This document shows positions 1 through 6,308 of a stretch of 26,242 nucleotides of DNA, piece after piece. The stretch comes from Bacteroidota bacterium (GTDB lineage: Bacteria; Bacteroidota; Bacteroidia; AKYH767-A; OLB10), in NCBI GenBank assembly GCA_016713445.1, contig JADJPB010000024.1, positions 1-26,242 on the forward strand. Direction: 5' to 3'. The notes beneath the pieces are model-generated. The model did no database searches and was not told where the DNA came from. It saw only the letters and a program-made list of their open reading frames with translations. Position 1 is the stretch's first letter; each line of letters opens with the position of its first letter. The translations under genes were made by a program, and so were the position numbers.

Positions 1-123
1 GCACTTAAATTCCTATGCTTACAAAACTGTATGAGGTGCACGAAACCCTGAGTATTTCAAATGTACTGTTACCTGCTGTGATTATCCTTTGGTCGAATCA
101 ATATTCTTCAAATTTACCTATAA

Positions 124-475
124 TTATTTTTTTGATTTTGCTTTTGCCTTTTTAATACTGTCCAGTTTTGCTTGGTTGTCGCTGCCGTGTTCAATTCTTT
201 TAGTTTGGGTTGTCGTTGTTTTTGTTGTCTGTTTAGAATTCGAATTTGAAGGGTTTATTGGTGTTGTCTGCTTGTCGCTGTTAGTTGAAGTATTACTTTA
301 TAGTTTTTGTTGTGTCGGTTTGAATAACAACTTTATTATTTGTTAAACTGTCTTTGGTAACAGCTGTTTTAGAAGTTTCTACTTCACGTTCATTCTTATT
401 AATTGTCGGTGTTTGACAAGATGAAAGCAAAGCACAAATCACAAAGCAATTAGTTAGCAATAATAATTTTCTCAT
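124..475 (-). CDS. small Ser/Thr/Lys-rich lipoprotein (one frameshift)
   Basis: The N-terminus (MRKLLLLTNCFVICALLSSC) is a clear lipoprotein signal peptide with lipobox LSSC, cleaved before Cys20. The product should be lipid-anchored at the cell envelope. The first frame stops at 293, but the next frame continues in the same composition (Thr, Asn, Lys, Gln, Ser) to a stop at 124-126 and ends in a Lys/Ala tail. Removing one A from the run near 300-302 joins the two, giving about 117 aa. The start overlaps the end of the upstream secreted-protein gene by 26 bp, so the two are probably co-transcribed. No catalytic domain is visible and the function is unknown. The first frame alone (60 aa) is certain; the extension is inferred from matching composition. 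Confidence 0.6.
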
Positions 476-2320
476 TTTTTAAAGTTTGATTGTTAGATGA
501 AATGATAATAAAATATGTCCCTATTTCTAAGTTGGATTTATTAAAAGTGAATTGGTTTTCCCCTGCAATTGCATTTCCATTAAATAATGTCATTACTAAT
601 TTTCCTTGAATATCGAAAATGTCAATGCTAATTATCGAGTTTGTTTTTAGCTCAAATTCTGTTTTAAATTCTTGATAAATTGGATTTGGATAAAGTTTAA
701 AATTTTCTGATTTAGTAGCATTTGCAATGCTTGTAGTTCCTCCTGTTCCAGTAATTTCAGCAATCCAAGTTTCCCAATCATTTGAAGCCGTTCCAAACAT
801 TCCATTCATCCATACAGTTGGAGCCGTATTATTATGTTTTCTGCAAATTCCTGTATAATCGCCCCATCTTTCTGCACTTCCTCCTGAAGCCGTATAGTCA
901 GAATAACCCAAACCTGCTTTAACAAGTGTTGATGAACTCCAAGTCATGTTGTTGTCGCAATTTACAACTCTAATTTCGGGGTAGATATTTGAACCTGTTC
1001 TTCCAAAACCAATCATTACTGATTTGTCGGTTGTTGTTGTTGCGAATGAAGCAACTGAAGGATATGAGTATTCATAACCAATTAACCCAAATGTTGAAGA
1101 AGTATTTGTTTGAGTAGTTACATTGAGGCGGTTGTAGTTTATTCCATTGTAACCATTTGAATAGTCAGAATGAAATACAAAGTGAATAATTCCATTTTGA
1201 TAAAAGCCTGATAATGCTCTACAGTCGCCATTGTCTAATTGGGTTGAAGTGCCAGATTGGTTTCCATCAGCTGCTGGAGAATATGTTGTTGTTGAAATAC
1301 TATAATGGTTTAGTGTTTCATTTGAAGCACTCATATCATCTGTTAAGTCGAAAAGGTTAATAGTTGAAGAACCTGAACTTTGTGTTGAAACTAAATAACA
1401 ACCAGGTCCATAATTTCCTTGCTGACCGCTTGAAACAGGAAGTAATGTAAATGGGTTTGAAGTGATATTATACCAATACTGCCAATTTATTGTTCCGCCA
1501 GAGTATCCACTATTTTTTCGATTTGATAAAGTAAACTTTCTTGAAAATTTCCGCTATTGCTAAACGAATTGCCTGTTACATAAAGTTCATTTGTTGATAC
1601 TGCAATTTTTGGATAGTCGAACCATGTATTGTTATTTGCAGGTTGCCATTAAACTTGTAGTTCCACCAATTTCCATTAGGGTCATTTGTCTGAGAAAAAC
1701 AAATAAGTATATTGGAATTAAAAGAATTGCCCTGAGCATTCTTGTGCGAAAAAGATAAACTTGTCAGCTCCACTATCATAAATTACAACTGGATCACAAA
1801 CATTCGTGATAGTCGGGTCATTAAAAAAGCATCAATTGTATTTGTATAGGTCATTGTTCCGTTTGTATTGTAAAATTCAATTGAGTTATTCGCAACGCTT
1901 ATAATTTTACCGCCGTTTGAAATTGCAACCGAATTGTCCATTGGAGAATAACCTGTATTTGTATTACCTAAAAAATTAGAACCAACAACAGGCGTAACAG
2001 TTGCAGTAGCAGCAGTGTTTTCTGGGGCAGTTGTCTTCAATTTTTCATTTTGCTTTTGCATCCTTTTTTGATTTTTGATTTGATCAAGTTCCCAATCATT
2101 TTTAGAATGATGTTTAACACACTTGTTGTTTAATAATGGTTTCCATTTAAGGTCTACCGAAACAGGTTTAATTTCTCTTGCAACAGTCACAGTGTATTCG
2201 GGCGATTTTGTCGCCTGACTAATAACTTTCGCATTTGTAGGTAAAGTTGCCTTTTGAGTTTGTGCATTTACTAAAATGCACGATGTCAAAAAGTCCAATG
2301 ATTAGTTTTGATTTTTTCAT
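450..2320 (-). CDS. T9SS-secreted protein with type A sorting domain (several frameshifts)
   Basis: This is one secreted protein of about 620 aa read through at least four frame breaks. The start at 2320 (MKKSKLIIG, then LFLTSC...VNAQ in the next frame) gives a signal peptide. The mature part has PMDNSVAISNGG, SVANNSIEFY, NDPTITNVCDPVVIYD and WFDYPKIAVS, a pattern like beta-propeller or sialidase-like exoproteins, but I cannot name the fold. The last ~80 residues (LYPNP, then GKLVM and GTYFIIISS) are a T9SS type A sorting domain, so the product crosses the outer membrane by the Por system and is probably surface-attached. Breaks fall near 2300, 1830, 1740, 1640 and in the T6 run near 1517-1522, where one extra base restores reading. 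It is followed by the overlapping lipoprotein gene. Ligand or substrate is unknown. Confidence 0.75.
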
Positions 2321-2624
2321 TTTATTATTCATTTGTTTCGCTTACTCTATTTTCGGTTTTCAGCACGTCCGTTATTGTCTTCACTGTCGCCATAGAATAT
2401 CCGCTAACGTTTTGCAGCTAAAAGAAGTTGGCGATTACGGAGATGAAAACTGTCCGCTACAAATTAACTTGATAAGAATCACAAATGTTCAATTAACCAC
2501 TGAGCCCTCTTTTTCGCAAAACCGCTGTTTTCTGCTGTCCGACTGTACCTACGAAGCGGTGTCGGTGCAAGTTTGAAATCAGATTGCCCGTAGCTATTTT
2601 CATACATTGCACTGGCTTTTATTG
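2321..2624. other. non-coding stretch between secreted-protein gene and zinc-ribbon gene
   Basis: No convincing ORF is present on either strand; the plus-strand frame over 2247-2576 has no recognisable protein character. The sequence has higher GC and different composition from its neighbours (for example around 2380-2420 and 2510-2600). It resembles dispersed intergenic elements seen in Bacteroidota, but this is an impression and was not compared with other copies. Near its left edge is a diverged copy of the island repeat. Confidence 0.4.
2342..2366 (-). repeat. island repeat, diverged copy 3
   Basis: Read on the minus strand this is GTGCTGAAAAC followed by CGAAAATAGAGTAA. It matches the cores GCTGAAAAC and TAGAGTA of the two near-identical 28-bp copies at 4038 and 4801, with a 2-bp length difference between the cores. 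It ends about 21 bp before the start codon at 2320, close to the 26-bp distance seen for the other two copies. Confidence 0.5.
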
Positions 2625-2801
2625 TCAAGGTTTGTTGCCAACATAAACTATTCCTTTTCCGTCACAAGTGTAGCAAGGTGCTTTACCACTTCCTTTACAT
2701 ACTACGCATCCTTTGTCAGGTATGCCACTTCTAATGCAAGAGCATCTTTCAAAAGTTTTGCTGTCGTGTCCTTTACATTTAGGACAAGTTTGATAACTCA
2801 T
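2625..2801 (-). CDS. 58-aa zinc-ribbon (DnaJ Cys-rich-like) protein
   Basis: An ATG at 2801 opens a 58-codon frame with four Cys pairs: TCPKC, RCSC, CVVCKGSGK and CYTCDGKG. The last two are CxxCxGxG-type repeats, the zinc-binding pattern of the DnaJ cysteine-rich domain. The product is probably a small cytoplasmic zinc protein. The start lies inside the last codons of the upstream J-domain gene (overlap 2779-2801), so the two are likely translationally coupled. A DnaJ-like zinc module placed directly after a J-domain gene suggests that the two proteins act together, as the two parts do in type I DnaJ. The role is inferred; the Cys motifs are seen directly. Confidence 0.75.
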   Translation of the reverse strand: MSYQTCPKCKGHDSKTFERCSCIRSGIPDKGCVVCKGSGKAPCYTCDGKGIVYVGNKP

Positions 2802-3767
2802 GATTTTTAGATTTTACATCACTTAATTCTGTATAAAGGTATGATAAATGGAATAACTCATCTCTTGACATTTCGTATGGTTTCTTGTTTATCAGTTCGT
2901 CAACATACCACTCAGCTGCATCTGCGTAGTAGTTTACATTCTGCTTAACAACACCAACGACCTTTTCCCCAACAAAAATTTTAGCTAACTCATAAAGCGG
3001 AAACATGATTATATATTTAATAATCTTCGCAAAAATTACAGGAAGACGAATGAGTAATACAACCCATGCCTTTGTTGATGTTTGTCCTTGTTCCTCTGCC
3101 CAATTATAAATCCCTAAACCAAAGTTTATAAACTTGAACATTATGTCTTGCACTTGTTGGTTCTTAATCCAAAAACGAGAAAGAGGTGCAAAACCAAGTA
3201 CATGAAATTGCTTGTAAAACCCAAATGAAACCAACAATAGCACCAAGAATAGGATTGATTGCACTTGCAATGGCCGCAAGTAATCCTAAAATAACAAGGC
3301 CATAGAAAAAGGAAACAACGGATAACATTGCAATGTCCTCTTTGAAGTCCTCTACTAAAAGGTTTTTCAACTTGAAGCCATCACTTAATAAAACTTCTTT
3401 TTCTGTCCACTTGTATTTTTCTCTTTAATTAAATTCCAAAGGTCTTTCAATGTGGATTGAATATCAGGTGCATTTTTCTGATTACTTCTTCGGGTTCTTC
3501 ATGAACCCTACTTGATGTTTGAGTAAATGCATCTCCTGCATGGTAAGTTCCTTGCAAAAATGAATAAACCATTTGACAAGCAGTTTCAATTTGTTGAAAC
3601 TTCACGGTGTATTCTTGTGTAATTACAGGGTCACCAAGATGTGCAACCTTGTCTGGATGCCATCTCTTTTTCATTTTCTTTTCAAGTTGAGGTATGTCCT
3701 CAACTTGAATTGTTGAAATGTCCGTTAATTCTAACAACTCAATTGCTTGGTCAAATGTTAATTCCAT
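2779..3767 (-). CDS. membrane J-domain protein (three frameshifts)
   Basis: One gene of about 328 aa. Residues 1-80 form a J domain with the diagnostic HPD motif in KKRWHPDKV (residues 37-39), so it should stimulate an Hsp70/DnaK ATPase. After the frame break in the A5 run near 3474 come NAPDIQSTLKDLWNLIKEK, a second break in the A5 run near 3416-3420, and a hydrophobic hairpin (FFYGLVILGLLAAIASAI and PILGAIVSFGF). A third break lies near 3225. The C-terminal ~150 residues contain two further hydrophobic stretches (WVVLLIRLPVIFAKIIKYIIMF) and no known domain. It is probably an inner-membrane co-chaperone. It overlaps the downstream zinc-ribbon gene by 23 bp. Upstream sit a perfect palindrome and a second zinc-ribbon gene. 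Family placement beyond the J domain is unknown. Confidence 0.75.
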
Positions 3768-3801
3768 TTTGATAATTGTTTTAATTTGGTAGTTATATTT
3801 T

Positions 3802-3829
3802 TCGTTGAGGGATAGCTATCCCTCAACGA
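3802..3829. repeat. perfect 28-bp palindrome
   Basis: The half TCGTTGAGGGATAG is followed immediately by its exact reverse complement, giving 14-bp arms with no loop. T-runs flank it on the plus strand (T5 before, T6 after). It lies between the stop of the 56-aa zinc-ribbon gene (3841) and the start of the J-domain gene (3767). As a terminator it would work only for plus-strand transcripts, and no plus-strand gene ends here. It could be an mRNA-stabilising hairpin within the minus-strand operon or a dimeric operator. Confidence 0.8.
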
Positions 3830-3840
3830 TTTTTTAATTG

Positions 3841-4011
3841 TTAGTCCTTAATCTTATACCCACAACTAGAGCATTTCCAGTATTTTTCACCATAAGGACC
3901 TGTATGGTCTAAAAGCCAGGAACTGGAGGTCGAACCACATCCAGGGCATTTGCCACCTGCGGGTTTGAAAAAGGTTGCCAACGCAGAAATCATTTTAATT
4001 AACTGTGCCAT
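3841..4011 (-). CDS. 56-aa zinc-ribbon protein
   Basis: The frame opens at ATG 4011 (MAQLIKMISALATFFKPAGG) and ends IKD. It contains CPGC and, 24 residues on, CSSC with aromatic residues between (SWLLDHTGPYGEKYWKC), a two-knuckle zinc ribbon. The start sits 26 bp downstream of repeat copy 1, the same distance as for the gene at 4774. It is too small for an enzyme and is likely a zinc-binding adaptor or regulator. It is followed by the palindrome and the J-domain gene. No family is recognised. Confidence 0.65.
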   Translation of the reverse strand: MAQLIKMISALATFFKPAGGKCPGCGSTSSSWLLDHTGPYGEKYWKCSSCGYKIKD

Positions 4012-4037
4012 TTTATTTGTTATTAGATTTTAAATGC

Positions 4038-4065
4038 CTACTCTATTCAGTTTTCAGCTACCCTG
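4038..4065 (-). repeat. island repeat, copy 1 (28 bp)
   Basis: On the minus strand this reads CAGGGTAGC, T, GAAAACTG, AATAGAGTAG. It differs from copy 2 at 4801-4828 at a single position. Each copy ends 26 bp before a start codon (4011 and 4774). It could be a promoter/leader element or a recombination-derived repeat. Confidence 0.75.
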
Positions 4066-4081
4066 AACCACTAAAGTTTGG

Positions 4082-4523
4082 TTAAACTTTGTTTTTAATA
4101 GAAATGACTTCGACAATTTTCATTGCTAATACGTCATTTATTGATAACTTAATTTTCAGACTTTCTAAAAGTTGTTCTTCTTCACTTATAACACTTCCAT
4201 CTGAGAAAAGTAAGTCGCAACACACAGCAAAAACACCTTCCCGATATTCGTCAGGTAGTCCTGCAACACATAAGTCAACAAGTGAGTCTATACCATCTTT
4301 TTTTAAGATTTTAAGAAGTTTGTCATGCGTTGAGATGAATTGATTTCCACTCATTCCTCTTAAGATATTTGACTTGTTTGCAAAGAAGTTAAAATCATTA
4401 ATCTCTTCTTCTGAAATATGTCCATCAGACGCTATCACTGACATGATTAAGCCCAGAAATGATTCTTGTTTGTCAAGATTTGTTGGAGATGATTCCTCCA
4501 AAGATGTTGCTAAATAGTCCCAT
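4082..4523 (-). CDS. TerB-like protein (one frameshift near the start)
   Basis: The body (FLGLIMSVIASDGHISEEE ... GVFAVCCDLLFSDGSVISEEE) has two acidic 'A/S-DG-x-I-S-xEE' repeats typical of the all-helical TerB fold (tellurite-resistance TerB / N-terminal DjlA domain). The ATG at 4523 gives MGLFSNIFG, the usual N-terminus of such proteins, but runs out of frame near 4500. One indel in the TTTGGAGG segment joins it to EESSPTNLDKQ, for about 146 aa. TerB domains bind metal and occur in stress and co-chaperone proteins. In DjlA, TerB and J domains are fused; here they are neighbours in one gene cluster, which suggests a split version. It follows the 76-aa gene by 20 bp. Confidence 0.7.
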
Positions 4524-4543
4524 GTTTTATTTTGTTAAATTGT

Positions 4544-4774
4544 TTAAATATTACGAATTGTTGAAACCGATTCTACAATTATTGTAAAACCGTCTGGATG
4601 TTCAGAAGTGCCACGATGCCACTCTCCCGAAATTTCATAAATCTTGTGCCCAGGCAATTTTCCTCCATTTGGCATGTCTTTTAAGAATTTTTCTAAGCTT
4701 GATAAAGTCTCGAATACCGAAATTTTTGCTCCTTTCAAAGGTGGTGTGTCGTCAAAGCGATAACCTTTTGCCAT
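4544..4774 (-). CDS. 76-aa protein of unknown function
   Basis: This intact small frame starts MAKGYRFDDTPPLKGAK and ends in ESVSTIRNI. It is soluble, with no Cys, signal or membrane segment. It is mixed alpha/beta in composition, with a central KLPGHKIYEISGEWHRG. I do not recognise the family. The start lies 26 bp downstream of repeat copy 2, and the TerB-like gene follows after 20 bp, so the two are likely one transcript. Confidence 0.6.
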   Translation of the reverse strand: MAKGYRFDDTPPLKGAKISVFETLSSLEKFLKDMPNGGKLPGHKIYEISGEWHRGTSEHPDGFTIIVESVSTIRNI

Positions 4775-4800
4775 ATTTTTATTTATTATTTATGTGTTGT

Positions 4801-4828
4801 CTACTCTATTCAGTTTTCGGCTACCCTG
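4801..4828 (-). repeat. island repeat, copy 2 (28 bp)
   Basis: 27 of 28 positions match copy 1; the single difference is the C after GTAGC on the minus strand. It lies just downstream of the zinc-finger gene (stop at 4834) and 26 bp upstream of the start at 4774. Confidence 0.75.
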
Positions 4829-4833
4829 TTTTT

Positions 4834-5016
4834 TTATCCTAATAAATTTTTACAACTGCTACATCTTTCATGTCCACACCAACCGCACTTCCATTTATCA
4901 TTGTAGTTTTCAGATTTACACTTACAACATTTCCAACTTTGTGTAAGTGCAGTTATTGAATGTGAAATGTGTAGTGAAATTTTTCTTAAATTACTTTTGT
5001 CTGAAATTCGTATCAT
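4834..5016 (-). CDS. 60-aa RanBP2-type zinc-finger protein
   Basis: The C-terminal half has W-K-C-x2-C-x3-N-x6-C-x2-C (WKCCKCKSENYN then KWKCGWC), which fits the RanBP2/NZF zinc-finger consensus exactly, followed by a further CSSC. Such fingers bind RNA or proteins. The start at 5016 (MIRISDK) is uncertain: a second ATG at 5060 (MDTITKKARQSETQ) lies in another frame, and one indel could join it, adding about 14 residues. It is probably the first gene of the small-protein island. Confidence 0.6.
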   Translation of the reverse strand: MIRISDKSNLRKISLHISHSITALTQSWKCCKCKSENYNDKWKCGWCGHERCSSCKNLLG

Positions 5017-5386
5017 GTTTGAGTTTCGGACTGTCTTGCTTTTTTTGTTATCGTGTCCATTTTTTTTTAATTAAAGTTCAAAGTTAATACTGTCGTTCAT
5101 TTTACCACTGTCGTTTATGTTTGCAATCTCGCATAGGGTTGCTGAAAACTGTTTCTGGCTTAGCATTCGGGCTAGTATTGAGTACAAACATGTATGCCCT
5201 CACAAACTTGATGTGAAGGACAAGACTTAAAGTTTGAACGTAACTAAGCCTGACACAATGCCAGTATTATTGGCAGATTTATTTTCTATATTAGCTAATC
5301 AAGTATTCATGGGTTTACAACATTATTTAATGCTGATAATGCTATTTAATTAGTCAGATGAATATGTAAAACTTGCAGTTTCCTCA
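5017..5386. other. non-coding stretch with an inverted half-copy of the island repeat
   Basis: No supported ORF on either strand. At 5135-5151 the plus strand matches 16 of 17 bases of the left half of the island repeat (AGGGTAGCTGAAAACTG), in inverted orientation to copies 1-3. A small inverted repeat TGCCA...TGGCA lies at 5259-5275. It marks the right edge of the small-protein island. Confidence 0.5.
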
Positions 5387-5609
5387 TTATAAAAGGTGTG
5401 ATTTATTGGATTCATTTCTCCCTATATAAACTTCTGCATAAATCCAATAATCTAAGAAATTATGAAAAGTAAATTCCGCCCAACCATCTTCGTCAGTTTT
5501 TCAGATATACTACCGCCTAAAATAGCTTTATCTCTAACAAAACTGTAATATTTCCGCATGGATCACCTTCTCCATTTACAACTTTTATTGAGAATGATAT
5601 GTCTGGCAT
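5387..5609 (-). CDS. small beta-sandwich-like protein (frameshifted)
   Basis: ATG 5609 starts MPDISFSIKVVNGEGDPCG, and the protein-like pattern continues through two frames: GNITV, then FVRDKAILGGSISEK, then TDEDGWAEFTFHNF and YIGRNESNKSHLL to the stop at 5387. The layout, a strand ending in VVNGEGDP, a variable middle, then TDEDGWAEF, matches small carboxypeptidase-regulatory/Ig-like domains of about 75 aa that occur as stand-alone proteins. The start codon overlaps the stop of the preceding frame as TAATG, so the pair is translationally coupled. At least two indels are needed. Function unknown. Confidence 0.5.
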
Positions 5610-5796
5610 TATTTTTTAATTTTAAATAATTCTTCTTGCTCTTGAATCTCTTCTATATCGCCCAGTTCTTTAAGTCGTTGTTTGTCTCAACTTTTTTGCA
5701 AATGAAATTTCTTGTCTTTTTGGGAATGACTTTCAAGATGTTTCGAAGAAAGTTTGTGGCACTCTTGTCCGCTTATATGCTCTATTTACACTCCAT
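5609..5796 (-). pseudogene. short degraded or mis-sequenced ORF, coupled to the next gene
   Basis: The end is clear: KQRLKELGDIEEIQEQEELFKIKK, a charged helical tail whose TAA overlaps the following ATG. Upstream in another frame is SGQECHKLSSKHLESHS...HLQKS, and an ATG at 5796 (MECK) in a third. Joined, it would be about 62 aa with Cys and His residues suggestive of a small zinc site. The reconstruction needs two indels and is tentative. Confidence 0.3.
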
Positions 5797-5809
5797 GCTT
5801 TTTCGCCTA

Positions 5810-5829
5810 TCCTGCCTGAGTCGGTAGGA
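5810..5829. repeat. imperfect hairpin (REP-like)
   Basis: TCCTGCC - TGAGTC - GGTAGGA forms a 7-bp stem with one G-T pair and a 6-nt loop. This kind of CCTGCC/GGCAGG hairpin is common between Bacteroidota genes. It lies just upstream of the small coupled unit. Confidence 0.45.
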
Positions 5830-6244
5830 TTCCTCAAGAGCTGAGAATGATGGGGTAGTTAATCCAACTAATATATAATAATTGTTAGATCTACTTTTCG
5901 CAGCCAACCAATCCCCAATAAAATAATACGCAGTTTTTTTCTGCCATAAGTAAAATAATTTAAAAGTTTAAAATAATTGAATTGAGGAATATAAATACCC
6001 TTAGAAATCTTAAGGGCACGAGGAATTAATTTCAAATGTATAAAATATTGTTAGAAAACCAACTTTTTGTGCTAATAATTGAGGCTTTTTTGTCTAAAAA
6101 CAGAAGTTTTGTGGAGAAATTAGTCCAAATAGTTCGTTTTTAGAAGCTCAACATTTCGTAGATTATTTTCATCCCATTGTAAACTCCCTTAGCTTTGCTA
6201 TCTGAAGCATTAGCGAAGGATAGAAGCTTGCGGCTTAAAGCTTA
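5830..6244. other. AT-rich intergenic region, hairpins only
   Basis: No ORF is supported on either strand. Two hairpin-forming repeats are visible: CCCTTA-gaaatct-TAAGGG at 5998-6016, and AGCTT(TG)CTATC...GATAGAAGCT at 6191-6228 with a 2-nt bulge. Both lie beyond the terminator of the giant adhesin gene. Confidence 0.5.
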
Positions 6245-6278
6245 AAGAAAAAACAAAGCCCCGCTTTCACGGGAGCCT
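6245..6278 (-). terminator. rho-independent terminator of the giant surface-protein gene
   Basis: On the minus strand GCTCCCG - TGAAAG - CGGGGC (6276 down to 6258; CCCG pairs with CGGG, and the outer GC pairs flank an A-C mismatch next to it) is followed by TTTGTTTTTTC. It starts about 30 bp after the stop at 6309. Confidence 0.8.
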
Positions 6279-6308
6279 TGAGTAAAGGTGATGTAAATTC
6301 AAACTACA

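Noticed and set aside
89..346. Plus-strand 85-codon hydrophobic frame
   Set aside because: It is antisense to the Thr/Lys-rich lipoprotein tail, which explains its odd F/V/C-rich composition.
3802..3832. Palindrome as terminator of the zinc-ribbon gene
   Set aside because: The U-run would be on the plus-strand transcript only; the flanking genes are on the minus strand and a J-domain gene follows directly.
5601..5830. Possible transposase C-terminus in the 5.6-5.8 kb region
   Set aside because: No DDE or other transposase motif, no terminal inverted repeats and no target duplication were found.
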